Below, in pieces: positions 28,178 to 36,833 of a stretch of 64,000 bases of DNA (positions are counted from its first letter, which is position 1; the number at the start of each line of letters is the position of its first letter). The translations under genes were made by a program, and so were the position numbers. Source of the DNA: an uncultured Ruminococcus sp. (lineage in GTDB: Bacteria > Bacillota > Clostridia > Oscillospirales > Ruminococcaceae). The stretch covers positions 84,079 to 148,078 of the forward strand of contig CANRDT010000002.1 of NCBI GenBank assembly GCA_947629455.1. Reading direction: 5' to 3'. Below the pieces are notes generated by a model. It was not told the DNA's origin, searched no databases, and saw nothing but the letters and a program-made list of their open reading frames with translations.

Positions 28178-28771
28178 TCAGGTCAGCAGCTTTTCAAGCT
28201 CGGCTGCGAGCATTGAAACAGGAAGTCCGACAACGTTGAAGTAGTCCCCCTCTATACCCTCGGTAAGCAGTGCGCCGTACCCCTGTATGCCGTAGCCGCC
28301 CGCCTTATCGAACGGCTCTTTCGTTGCGATATACTCCTCTATATCTTCATCGGAAAGGCTGCGGAAAGTAACGTTCGTTTTCTGAGAAAACCAGCTGAAT
28401 TTACCGTTGACGCGCACCGTTACTCCGCTGACGACCTGATGAGTTCTTGCGGAAAGAATACGGAGCATTTCCGCGGCGTGCCGTGCGTCCCGAGGTTTTC
28501 CGAGAATTTCGCCGTCGATAGTCACGATAGTATCGCAGGCGATTATCACCGCGTCATCGGAGAATTTTTCCGCCGTCTCGGTACACTTTGCATAGGAAAG
28601 CTCCTCGGCGGCGCAAGAAAAACGCTTGTCACCCGTGACGACCTCCTCGCCTGACGCAGGGCATATCTCAAAATCCTCGCAGAGCAGTTTCAAAAGCTCT
28701 CGCCGTCTCGGAGATGCCGACGCAAGCACCACGCGTTTATTTTCAAGAAGTCGACGTATTTTCATAGACAT
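28178..28771 (-). CDS. maf: Maf-like nucleoside triphosphate pyrophosphatase
   Basis: Maf proteins hydrolyse modified or canonical dTTP/UTP and affect septum formation. The 197-residue protein has the N-terminal phosphate-binding ASASPRRRELL, the catalytic IIACDTIVTIDGEILGKPRD with Asp as general base, and GGYGIQGYGALLTEGIEGDYFNVVGLP. AAGGAGCG precedes the ATG at 28771. It is convergent with the htrA operon. Confidence 0.93.
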   Translation of the reverse strand: MSMKIRRLLENKRVVLASASPRRRELLKLLCEDFEICPASGEEVVTGDKRFSCAAEELSYAKCTETAEKFSDDAVIIACDTIVTIDGEILGKPRDARHAAEMLRILSARTHQVVSGVTVRVNGKFSWFSQKTNVTFRSLSDEDIEEYIATKEPFDKAGGYGIQGYGALLTEGIEGDYFNVVGLPVSMLAAELEKLLT

Positions 28772-28818
28772 TTACAACGCTCCTTAGCTGTCAAGCACAA
28801 AAATCAATACATTAAAGG

Positions 28819-29146
28819 CTTTTTCCCTCCGCCGCAGGCGGCGGACGAAAGAAATACCGCCTTGACTTAGGGGACGCCCTTCTTGCAGGTCGTCCCCTCT
28901 TTCAAAACAGTCCACCGGACTGTTTTGAAATTCACCCCTTGCGGACGCAGGCGGCAGGGGGCTTTCGCCGTCTGCGGACGGCGACAAGGGACGCTGTCCC
29001 TTGACCCTGCAAGCCTTTTTAAGGAAAAGGCTTGACCGAAAACCTTTTTAATATTCAGACTTCATATTCTCCATAACTGCGTATCTTGAAATCAGCCTGC
29101 TGATAATAGCCAACTTCTTACTCCTTGCCACTTACCACTAAGCGTC
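28819..29146 (-). repeat. Dispersed mosaic repeat, full copy (copy C)
   Basis: This copy fills the 28772-29192 gap. In plus-strand order: TCCGCCGC-AG-GCGGCGGA; AGGGGACG/CGTCCCCT (28869-28898); the perfect 14-bp hairpin 28900-28930 closing on loop ACC (TTTCAAAACAGTCC); CGCCGTC-TGCG-GACGGCG (28966-28983); AAGGGAC-GCT-GTCCCTT (28986-29002); CAAGCCTTTT-TAAGG-AAAAGGCTTG (29010-29034); then a TAACTGCGTATC segment and a CTTACTCCTTGCC tract. The 50.5-kb copy has the same order. No convincing gene is encoded. Confidence 0.85.
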
Positions 29147-29192
29147 AAACAATAACAAGTAATATTCCTTGACAAATTTCTTTGTCAAAATA

Positions 29193-30170
29193 TCAATCCA
29201 GACGACTGCCGCACTGAGAGCAGAAATTCGTTCCTTCCTCTTCCTTGTTGCCGCATTGTGTACAGAAAATATACTTGACAGGTGCTTCACTGCCCTTGAC
29301 TTCGGCAGGCTGAGAAGAGATCGGCTTTGTAACGGGAGCGGCAGGCATCTCAAAAGGCTTGATCGCCGGCTGAGGAATACCCTGCGGCTGCGAAATTGCA
29401 ATTTCCTTTGCTACATTTTCCTCGGGGAGGGTATCAGCCGTCGGAGCAGGTGTCTCTTCGGGTATAACAGGTTCTGCAACGGGTGCAGGAATAGGCGCAG
29501 GCTCTGCTATAACCGACTCTGCAACAGACACAGGGATTGGCGCAGGCTCTGCTGTAACAGGCTCTGCAACGGGCGCAGGAATTGGCGCAGGCTCTGATAT
29601 AACAGGCTCTGCAACAGGCGCAGGGATAGGCGCAGGCTCTGCTATAACAGGCTCTGCAACGGGCGCAGGAATTGGCTCAGGCTCTGCTATAACGGGCTCT
29701 GCAACGGGCGCAGGAATTGGCGCAGGCTCTGCTATAACGGGCTCTGCAACGGGCGCAGGAATTGGCGCAGGCTCTGCAATAACAGGCTCTGCAACGGGCG
29801 CAGGATTATTCTGGGCAGGCTGCTTTGTACCGCAGTTAGGGCAGAACAGCACCTCATATCCCAGCGTTGCACCGCAGCCGGGACAGTACTTGATACCCTT
29901 GAGAACATCTATCTGCGCTTTCATCTGATTCAGTCCTGCGATGAGCGTGTCTATCTCACCTGCAAGGCGCAGCACCTCGGGATCGCTTATGCCGCCGATC
30001 AGACGCAGCTTGACCGCTCTGCCGATCTCGGTATATCTGTTATTGATCTCCACCATATCCGAATTTATCTTCGCGTTGAGCCTGTTGATCTCGGAGGCTC
30101 TTTTTGCCGAGTCGGAGACTGCCGACGCTCCCGAAGATATTTTTTCTCCAAGCTTGTTAAAAAATGCCAT
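29193..30170 (-). CDS. Double zinc-ribbon protein with Pro/Ala/Glu tandem repeats
   Basis: The 325-residue protein has an N-terminal helical, coiled-coil-like part (residues 1-92), a first zinc ribbon YCPGCGATLGYEVLFCPNCG (Cys 96, 99, 110, 113), then a repeat region (residues 123-237) made of eight units of the 15-residue pattern EPAPIPAPVAEPVIA, and a C-terminal zinc ribbon (FCTQCG...FCSQCG). No signal peptide or membrane helix is seen, so it is probably cytoplasmic. The repeats should form an extended, stiff spacer between the two zinc domains. It follows the SpoIID gene by 21 bases. Function unknown. Confidence 0.85.
   Translation of the reverse strand: MAFFNKLGEKISSGASAVSDSAKRASEINRLNAKINSDMVEINNRYTEIGRAVKLRLIGGISDPEVLRLAGEIDTLIAGLNQMKAQIDVLKGIKYCPGCGATLGYEVLFCPNCGTKQPAQNNPAPVAEPVIAEPAPIPAPVAEPVIAEPAPIPAPVAEPVIAEPEPIPAPVAEPVIAEPAPIPAPVAEPVISEPAPIPAPVAEPVTAEPAPIPVSVAESVIAEPAPIPAPVAEPVIPEETPAPTADTLPEENVAKEIAISQPQGIPQPAIKPFEMPAAPVTKPISSQPAEVKGSEAPVKYIFCTQCGNKEEEGTNFCSQCGSRLD
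29460..29804 (-). repeat. 45-bp tandem repeat within the zinc-ribbon gene
   Basis: Seven complete 45-base units plus a partial one. They encode the 15-residue pattern EPAPIPAPVAEPVIA and differ by a few substitutions (for instance EPEPIP, PVSVAESV). The unit is a multiple of three, so copy-number changes would keep the frame and only alter spacer length. Confidence 0.9.
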
Positions 30171-30191
30171 AATTATCCTCTCCCTGCTGAA

Positions 30192-31892
30192 TTATTCTGC
30201 CGCGCTGACATCGGCGGCAAGCGATGTATCACTATCCTGCTCAGATGCAGTACTGTCAGTCTGCGCCTGAGAAATATCCTCCGTACTTTCATCGGCGGAG
30301 CTGTCATCATTTGCGCTGTCCACTGTGTTGTCCGTATCGGACGAGCTGTCTGAAACGCTGTCCGCAATTACATCATCGACCGCCTCGTCAGGCAGACTGC
30401 TCTCACTGTCGGCAATAGACGAGTTTTCAATATCCGTATCCGTATCGGTATCAGTATCGGTATCCGTATCGCTGTCGGTATCGTTCAGCTTGCCGTCGGG
30501 AATTTCGGCAGAAGTATCCTCGCCGCTGTCCGCCTGCACATCATCTGTAGCTTCAATATCTGCGGTATCTTCCTTTGACTTTTCATCGGCGGCTTTATCC
30601 AGATCGTCAACTATCTGCGAATTGCCGATCTCCTCTTCAAGTTCCTCCTGCGTAAGCTTGCCGCGGCGCACCGCTTTCGCGCTGACGGGTGACAATTTAA
30701 GCGAAGTTCCCATATAGTAATGTCCGAGTATCTGATCGTATGTATATCCGTGACGGGCGTACAGGCAGGCTCCCCACTGCGACATTCCCACGCCGTGACC
30801 GAATCCGTATGTAGTAAATGTAAATACTCCTCCGCTGTAGCTTATCGTAAAGGCTGCCGACTTCAGATCGAGCAGACGGCGCAGCACGCTGCCTGTAAGA
30901 CGTTTAGAAACGCCGTCGACCATGCAGGTGGAGTGTCCGTCGATAGTCATTGCTCCGACGTACTTACCGCTGTAGAGCTTTTGCGCGGCAAACCAGTTCT
31001 GAACATCGTCGGAAAGGGTTATATTCGTCTTAGATTCGATTATCTTGCGCAGCTGCTGTTCGGTGAACCGCTTTTTAACACCAAAATTCGGGTCGTCGCT
31101 GTCGTATGCGCTCTTTACTGCACGCAGATACGGAAATGCAGTTCCCCATTCGACTTCACTTTCGAGCGAACAGCCTGCCGAAGATGCGGAATATACGGTC
31201 TCAGCGATCGAACCGCCGTAGTAGACGCACTGACCCTCCACCGCGTTGACACACCGCAGTATCTTATTTGAATAACCCGGTTTAAGTCCCACTGTGGGGA
31301 TAAGTCCGAGCGCGTCGTTATACCGCAGATATGTATACGCCGCGACCGTCTGCGCCTTTATCGCCTCTGTACCCCAGCTGTCGCCTATCTCGTTATTTAC
31401 GATACGGCAGAGCATTTCGTGCGCGTTCATCGTCACCATACCGCCCGAAACAAGATCGTAGACGGTATAATACTCCTCCGCAACGCTGCGTGTGGCGGTA
31501 TAGCCGAGCGGATCGGGCATAGGATCGTAGATAGTAGTGTCACATTCCGGCAAAGCCATTTCAAAATCCGAAACAGCCGTTTCCTTTTCCTCGGTATCCT
31601 CTTTTGCGGCAGGCGCAGGCTTTTTGGGGGCAGATTTTTTAACGGTGTACGTCATATCGTACTCGTCTATCCCCGCTTTGCGGAAGGTGAGAAAATCCTG
31701 TTTTTCGGTATGCTCATCTTCCTGCGCTGCGTCGGCTGCGTTGACCTGAATAACGCTCGGCGAAGTTTTTTCATTCTGCATATCCACATCTCTGCCTGCG
31801 GAAAATGCCGATACCCCCAGCGCGGCAACGGCAATGACTGCGGCTGCGGCTGCGGCGGCTTTTTTAACTGACCTGTTCTTTAAAATATCCAT
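30192..31892 (-). CDS. SpoIID/LytB-domain protein with acidic Ser/Asp/Thr tail
   Basis: SpoIID is a lytic transglycosylase that strips peptidoglycan during engulfment; relatives work in vegetative wall turnover. An N-terminal membrane anchor (AAAAAAAVIAVAALGVSAF) precedes the SpoIID domain, recognisable by MNAHEMLCRIVNNEIGDSWGTEAIKAQTVAAYTYLRYN and FTTYGFGHGVGMSQWGACLYARHGYTYDQILGHYYMG. The last 135 residues are low complexity, rich in Asp, Ser and Thr. The frame is open to 31949, but AAGAGGT at 31898-31904 fits ATG 31892 (566 residues). The tail is not part of ordinary SpoIID and may interact with wall or cations. Confidence 0.88.
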   Translation of the reverse strand: MDILKNRSVKKAAAAAAAVIAVAALGVSAFSAGRDVDMQNEKTSPSVIQVNAADAAQEDEHTEKQDFLTFRKAGIDEYDMTYTVKKSAPKKPAPAAKEDTEEKETAVSDFEMALPECDTTIYDPMPDPLGYTATRSVAEEYYTVYDLVSGGMVTMNAHEMLCRIVNNEIGDSWGTEAIKAQTVAAYTYLRYNDALGLIPTVGLKPGYSNKILRCVNAVEGQCVYYGGSIAETVYSASSAGCSLESEVEWGTAFPYLRAVKSAYDSDDPNFGVKKRFTEQQLRKIIESKTNITLSDDVQNWFAAQKLYSGKYVGAMTIDGHSTCMVDGVSKRLTGSVLRRLLDLKSAAFTISYSGGVFTFTTYGFGHGVGMSQWGACLYARHGYTYDQILGHYYMGTSLKLSPVSAKAVRRGKLTQEELEEEIGNSQIVDDLDKAADEKSKEDTADIEATDDVQADSGEDTSAEIPDGKLNDTDSDTDTDTDTDTDTDIENSSIADSESSLPDEAVDDVIADSVSDSSSDTDNTVDSANDDSSADESTEDISQAQTDSTASEQDSDTSLAADVSAAE

Positions 31893-31999
31893 AATATACC
31901 TCTTGACTTCCGAAAACGTCTCAGCGAAGACCCTTTTCGGAATATACAAAATTCCCCATTATTTTTGGCAATACCTATTTATATTTTAATCATATATTA

Positions 32000-32048
32000 A
32001 AAAAAGTCAAGACATATTCAAATTACGTCCTGACTTTTCGTGATTTTA
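32000..32048 (-). terminator. Terminator of the SleB-like gene
   Basis: Minus strand: AAAAGTCAGGAC pairs with GTCTTGACTTTT (one G-U) around a 23-base loop, then TTTAATAT. It lies about 40 bases past the stop. Confidence 0.75.
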
Positions 32049-32088
32049 TACAAATATGTACCACATTTTTCGACATTCTGACAAGAAA

Positions 32089-33264
32089 TTACTTGAAAAA
32101 TCTCTGTCCCTCAAGCTCCATACAGAAAGTAAGGCTTTCAAACCATGCCGCGGTAGAACCACCGCAGTATCTCGGTGCGTAGTAGTATACCGCACCGTTT
32201 GACTGAGCCGCACCCTCGCCGCTGAGCGCCCTCTTTGCACAGTTGATAGTGCTCTGTGTAGGAGGATTTACGTTGTTGTAGTAATTGTAAATTGCCGTGA
32301 ACTGGTTGGGAGAAGTGAGAACTCCTTTAAGGGTATTTGCAAACCTGTTTGACTTTACACGGTTGATAATTACATTTGCCACGGCGATCTTACTGTTATC
32401 GGAGCAGCCGCCGACTTCGCTCTGAAGTACATAGCACATCATAGTAAACTCTTCGTCGGTGTAGCTGATAACAGACGTATCGGCAACGGTCTCTTTAGCA
32501 GTAGTCTGTGTTTTGGTCTCGGTCTTCTTTGCGGCGGCAGTAGTAGTAGTCGTTGTCGCCTTAGTCTTTTTCGCAGTGGTAGTTGTCGCGGGAGCTTTTT
32601 CCGAAAGATATTCCGCGCGGCAGTAACCGCTGTTTCCGTTATAGGTTATCTTGAGCCAACCGTCCGCAGTCGCTCCGGTGCATTTTACCTTAGTACCGAG
32701 CTTTATGATCGTAATGACCTTGCTGTCGGTAGACGCCTCGCTTCTCAGATTTACATTATCAATGGCGTAAATGTCCTTATCCGCCTTCTTGATACCCTCC
32801 GTGATAGCCGACGCCGCTTTCGGTTCAGTTGTTACCGGAGCAGTCGTTGTTTTCTTTGCGGTCGTGGTAGTTGCTTTTGTCGTAGTGGTTTCAGTAGTCG
32901 TTTTTGATGTGGTAGTGGTAGTCGTTGTTTCGGCTGAAGTTGTTGTAGTTTCGGAAGCGGTCCTGCCCTCGACAATACCGTATTCCTCAACGCCTGCCTT
33001 CCACCAGCTTACCGTGGTGGATACGGCTGATTCGCTTTGCGCAGTTGTCGTTACATCTTCGGCGACGGTTACAGACGATGTTTTACGTTCTGTTGCAGCC
33101 TGTGTTTCCTTGCTGAGATCATCAGCGCCATTTGTCAGAGCGAATATTCCCGCTCCGCTTATCGCCATAACAGCGAACGCGCTTATCCCGAGCATTGTTC
33201 CTACTTTCCTGACAGAGGGTGCCGAACTGCGTTTGACAGCCTCCCCAGATCGTGTCTGCTTCAT
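32089..33264 (-). CDS. SleB-type cell wall hydrolase with SH3 domain and Thr-rich linkers
   Basis: A secreted or anchored peptidoglycan hydrolase. A single hydrophobic segment (MLGISAFAVMAISGAGIFAL) near the N terminus is followed by a long Thr/Glu/Lys-rich linker, an SH3b domain (VNLRSEASTDSKVITIIKLGTKVKC...GYCRAEYLS), a second Thr/Lys linker and the C-terminal Hydrolase_2 (SleB) domain (DEEFTMMCYVLQSEVGGCSD with the catalytic Glu, then NRVKSNRFANTLKGVLTSPNQFTA). The exact start is uncertain: ATG 33264 and GTG 33273 are both in frame behind GGAAAGG. It is downstream of the sortase gene on the same strand. Confidence 0.88.
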   Translation of the reverse strand: MKQTRSGEAVKRSSAPSVRKVGTMLGISAFAVMAISGAGIFALTNGADDLSKETQAATERKTSSVTVAEDVTTTAQSESAVSTTVSWWKAGVEEYGIVEGRTASETTTTSAETTTTTTTSKTTTETTTTKATTTTAKKTTTAPVTTEPKAASAITEGIKKADKDIYAIDNVNLRSEASTDSKVITIIKLGTKVKCTGATADGWLKITYNGNSGYCRAEYLSEKAPATTTTAKKTKATTTTTTAAAKKTETKTQTTAKETVADTSVISYTDEEFTMMCYVLQSEVGGCSDNSKIAVANVIINRVKSNRFANTLKGVLTSPNQFTAIYNYYNNVNPPTQSTINCAKRALSGEGAAQSNGAVYYYAPRYCGGSTAAWFESLTFCMELEGQRFFK

Positions 33265-33338
33265 TAGTATCACATTACCTTTCCGACGACGCTGAGCCGT
33301 CATGCATACGGACGTGAAAATTTTCCGCAGCAGTTAAA

Positions 33339-34448
33339 TTAGTAAGACCAACCCAGATACTTTTTGTTATTTCCCCAGACGTTTCTCCAGCATCTCGGGA
33401 AGTAAATATCCTGATCGGGTCTTTCCTTATAGGATTTGACTATAAGGTCAAGGTTGTCGTCTACGGTCATTTTCTTTGCAACGATGACCCATCTCATCTC
33501 CGCGACTTCGTTTGAGCAGGTCGAAAGCGTGATATAATCGTCATCGGGATCACATACCACGTCGCAGGAATACCACGATTGTTTTCTGACGTTCGCTATC
33601 CAGTTGTCAAACGTGCGGTCGGTATCGTTGAAATTGCGGTATCTCCAGTAGTCAAATATCGGGATATCGTCCTGACTGTCGTCTGCCGCGGCTACGAAAC
33701 AGCCGATTATTACATATCTCTCTCCGCTGTCGTAGATAGTGTTGAATTCGATGACCGGGTATTTTTTAAGAAAATCCACACCGTCCTTATACTCCGCAAG
33801 ATGAGTAAACGATGTTCCCAGTCTTCTCATATGGTGACCGTAGATCGTTATGTTGTCTGCCTGACTTTCCAGAGTGATGGGTACCATGCAGTCGGCATAA
33901 ATGCTGCCGGATTCATAATACTGCTTGTCGATGTTTCTGGTCAGATAATAATTGTTGCCGATCGAGGGATCGTCCGAAACGTGTTGCAAAACGGGGAAAT
34001 TTATATACTCCTCGCCGTTTTCGTTTACGAATCCCGGTATCTTTATCCAGCCTACCACTTCATCGTTGCGCTCGAGCAGTTCCTTCGCCCAGTCCTGAAG
34101 TTTATGTTCCTTCTTGACCGGTTCCACCTTTTCGGGAGCAGAGTTCTGCGAGCTGCTTTCCTCCTGCGAGCTGCTGTCGCTCACATTATCGTAGGTTATG
34201 CTGTCAAAATCGGGTTCGTATTTTACGATCTCCTGAGCGTAATTAAGCTCAGCCTCGTCGCTTTTGAGAAAATCCGTAAGTTCGTTCACCGAAAAGGCGA
34301 ACAGGAACACCGAGCCGACAAAGACCGCTTTCCTGAATATCTCGCCGATACTGTCGCCCTTCCACGGGATAAAGTACTTCACGAATCTTATAAAGAAATT
34401 GGTATCGTCCTTTTCGGTAAGATTTTTAGTTTCGTTAGCCATAGACAT
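33339..34448 (-). CDS. Class B-like sortase
   Basis: Sortases cleave sorting signals and attach proteins to peptidoglycan or pilins. The 369-residue protein has an N-terminal membrane helix (IFRKAVFVGSVFLFAFSVNEL), a Ser/Glu-rich stretch, then the catalytic domain with the His in NITIYGHHM, the Cys in YITLSTCSN (TLSTC is the class B signature) and the Arg in EMRWVIVAKK. GAGG then 7 bases precede ATG 34448, which lies just after the pncC stop, so the two are co-transcribed. Its substrate is not identifiable here. Confidence 0.9.
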   Translation of the reverse strand: MSMANETKNLTEKDDTNFFIRFVKYFIPWKGDSIGEIFRKAVFVGSVFLFAFSVNELTDFLKSDEAELNYAQEIVKYEPDFDSITYDNVSDSSSQEESSSQNSAPEKVEPVKKEHKLQDWAKELLERNDEVVGWIKIPGFVNENGEEYINFPVLQHVSDDPSIGNNYYLTRNIDKQYYESGSIYADCMVPITLESQADNITIYGHHMRRLGTSFTHLAEYKDGVDFLKKYPVIEFNTIYDSGERYVIIGCFVAAADDSQDDIPIFDYWRYRNFNDTDRTFDNWIANVRKQSWYSCDVVCDPDDDYITLSTCSNEVAEMRWVIVAKKMTVDDNLDLIVKSYKERPDQDIYFPRCWRNVWGNNKKYLGWSY

Positions 34449-34450
34449 GA

Positions 34451-35029
34451 TCAATCCTCGTCTTTCTTAGGGTTTACAAGCTCTTCAAGCATTTCGAGCG
34501 CTTTAAGAGCGGTCGCTTGTCGGATGAATTTTCTGTCCATATCTTCATATTCTTTATAGAGCGCCAGATCCCTGACCAGTTCCCTGCCGCCCAGCCTGAC
34601 CGAAACATAAACCGTTCCCACCGGCTTTTCCTCGCTGCCCCCCGAAGGACCCGCGATCCCCGTGACTCCGATAGCCGCCTGCGAACCCGTGAGCCGTGCC
34701 GCTCCCAGACTCATTTCCGACGCGGTCTGCGCCGAATAGACCGACCATTTGTCAAGGGTACTTTTTTTAACGCCGAGTATCTTCATCTTCATCTCCTCCG
34801 TATAGGTGGTAAGTCCTGCGGTGAAGATCTCCGATGCGCCGGGCACTGAAGTTATCAGCTGGCTGAGCAATCCGCCCGTACAGCTTTCGGCAGTACTCAG
34901 GGTCATCCCCTCGGCTATCATATATTTTACTACACGTTCTGTAACAATGTCAAGTCTTTTTGTAACCAGTTTGTTATCTTCGGCAAATTCCACAGATTCA
35001 GATACCCGTTTGTTTGGTATTTTGCACAT
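34451..35029 (-). CDS. pncC: CinA-like C-terminal domain protein (nicotinamide-nucleotide amidase)
   Basis: The PncC domain deamidates nicotinamide mononucleotide to nicotinate mononucleotide, recycling NAD. The 192-residue protein holds the C-terminal CinA domain only: TLSTAESCTGGLLSQLITSVPGAS, the core GLTTYTEEMK and IGVTGIAGPSGG. The N-terminal CinA nucleotide-binding domain is absent; instead there is a 25-residue charged extension. AGAGGGG at 35034-35041 supports the start. Confidence 0.9.
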   Translation of the reverse strand: MCKIPNKRVSESVEFAEDNKLVTKRLDIVTERVVKYMIAEGMTLSTAESCTGGLLSQLITSVPGASEIFTAGLTTYTEEMKMKILGVKKSTLDKWSVYSAQTASEMSLGAARLTGSQAAIGVTGIAGPSGGSEEKPVGTVYVSVRLGGRELVRDLALYKEYEDMDRKFIRQATALKALEMLEELVNPKKDED

Positions 35030-35571
35030 AAAACGTCCCCTCTTTTCGTGATAAATATTAATTTAAATTATTGATTTAACAAAAACGGACGACTTTTCAG
35101 CACCCGTTTCGTTACCGTATCGTCATATACAAGCATATTAAGATACCATAATTTATGAAAAAAAGCCGCCTTGATTTTTCCTTCAAAAGCTCAAAAAATG
35201 CCGTAAAACGGCGATTTTCTTGAATATGCCGTATTTTATGGTCTTATTTTCAGTCCTATAAATTGTACAATTGTTAAAGAAACGGTTACAGTTTTTACCG
35301 TATCGTAACTTTTTAAGTGTACAATAAATGTAACAGTAAATTTTTCAGCCCAAAATTGTAATAAATTACCTGTCCAAAAATATGTATAAGGGCGATTTTG
35401 AAAGGTTTTAACCTTTACACAATGAAATTTTCCTGATATTTACTGTTACATTTTTACAGATTTGCTGTTGGCATATTATGGATATTTTTGCAAAAATTTA
35501 GGTATGTCAAGCCATAAACTATTACAGCTTAAAACCCCGTATCTGCGCGGTTTGCAGCGTTTTTCACCCTT
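35030..35571. other. Gene-free gap with a widely spaced perfect inverted repeat
   Basis: This 542-base AT-rich gap holds no convincing gene. AAATGTAACAGTAAAT (35326-35341) and ATTTACTGTTACATTT (35438-35453) are perfect 16-bp inverted repeats 96 bases apart. Between them is the smaller palindrome AAAGGTT-TT-AACCTTT (35401-35416). TACCGTATCGT occurs twice (near 35115 and 35297), and TGCCGT-AAA-ACGGC lies near 35210. These may be protein-binding sites for the pncC-sortase transcript or an RNA structure; neither is established. Confidence 0.6.
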
Positions 35572-36753
35572 TCAGCAGTCGCAGCAGCGTATCAGATGAG
35601 CGGAAGTATTCTCCACAGCTTTCACGATAAGCGGCTCAAAATCATAGGAATTCTGGGCATTTTCGACTTCATCAAGTAAAGGTCTTGTCTTTGGATGTTT
35701 CGGCGTGAAAACCGTGCAGCAATCCTCATAAGGAAGTATAGAAGTTTCAAAAGTATCTATCTTTCTCGCCGTAACAACGATCTCCGACTTGTCCATTCCG
35801 ATACAAGGACGAAAAACAGGTATACGGCAGGCGGCGTCGGTGCATACCATGGCGTACATCGTCTGACTTGCGACCTGACCAAGACTTTCTCCCGTTATAA
35901 GGCACTGACAATCTTCCTTTTGACAGATACGCTGCGCTATCTCCATCATAAGTCTGCGCATAATAATGGTAAAATATTCTTCCGGACAATTATCTCTGAG
36001 TTTTTCCTGTATTTCGGTAAAAGGCACACAGTGAAAGTTTATATCGCCGCAGTAGCCTGAAATGATCTGCGCCAGCTTTTCCACCTTTGCCTTTGCCCTT
36101 TCGGAAGTATAAGGCGGAGCCTCAAAATGTACCGCCTGTATCTGCACTCCCCTTTTTGCCATCATATAACCTGCGACAGGCGAATCAATACCTCCCGAGA
36201 GCAGCAGCATTCCCCGTCCGCCCGTGCCTACCGGCATACCGCCTGCGCCGTCTATCCTGAGCGCATTTATGAACGCGTTTTCCTCTCTGATCTCCACCGT
36301 CACGACAACATCGGGTTCGTGTACGTCAACGCGAAGGTGCGGCATTTTTTCAAGTATCTCGTGACCGAGCTCTCTACAGATGTCGGGCGATTTGTATGGA
36401 AATTTCTTATCGGCGCGTTTTGACTCCACCTTGAAAGTATGCACATCGGCAAGAGCCTCCTCAAGATATTCCATTGAATCGTGCAGCACAGCGTCCATAG
36501 ATTTTTCCAGAACGACCGCGCGGCAAAGCTTGACGATACCGAAAACCTTTTTCAGCTTTTCCATGACCTCGTCCATATCGACATCGTCCTCGAGCGGCTG
36601 AACATACAGCGTTGACTGTGACCGATAGAAGTCGAATTTTCCGCTCGATCTTAGTCTGCGTCTGACGTTTTTCATCAACGCGCTTTCAAAATTATTCTTG
36701 TTAAGTCCTTTCAGCGCGATCTCTCCGTACTTGCAAAGTATTATCTCTTTCAT
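35572..36753 (-). CDS. thiI: tRNA 4-thiouridine / thiamine thiazole sulfurtransferase ThiI
   Basis: ThiI adenylates U8 of tRNA and transfers sulfur to make s4U. The 393-residue protein has the N-terminal ferredoxin-like and THUMP region (KYGEIALKGLNKNNFESALMKN), the PP-loop LLLSGGIDSPVAGYMMAKRG, and CLITGESLGQVASQT. It lacks the C-terminal rhodanese domain of the E. coli enzyme, as usual in Firmicutes, where a dedicated cysteine desulfurase supplies the sulfur; that partner is next to it. The frame opens at 36783; GAGAGGA fits ATG 36753. Confidence 0.95.
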   Translation of the reverse strand: MKEIILCKYGEIALKGLNKNNFESALMKNVRRRLRSSGKFDFYRSQSTLYVQPLEDDVDMDEVMEKLKKVFGIVKLCRAVVLEKSMDAVLHDSMEYLEEALADVHTFKVESKRADKKFPYKSPDICRELGHEILEKMPHLRVDVHEPDVVVTVEIREENAFINALRIDGAGGMPVGTGGRGMLLLSGGIDSPVAGYMMAKRGVQIQAVHFEAPPYTSERAKAKVEKLAQIISGYCGDINFHCVPFTEIQEKLRDNCPEEYFTIIMRRLMMEIAQRICQKEDCQCLITGESLGQVASQTMYAMVCTDAACRIPVFRPCIGMDKSEIVVTARKIDTFETSILPYEDCCTVFTPKHPKTRPLLDEVENAQNSYDFEPLIVKAVENTSAHLIRCCDC

Positions 36754-36833
36754 AACTATTCCTCTCTTATCATTATCCGACATTTTTCAGCCCTTATATA
36801 TTATAATGGTATAAAATATTTGTTCGCGTTATT

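Noticed and set aside
29460..29804. Tandem repeats as a possible CRISPR array
   Set aside because: Units are contiguous, in frame, and encode a Pro/Ala/Glu repeat inside a gene; there are no unique spacers and no cas genes.
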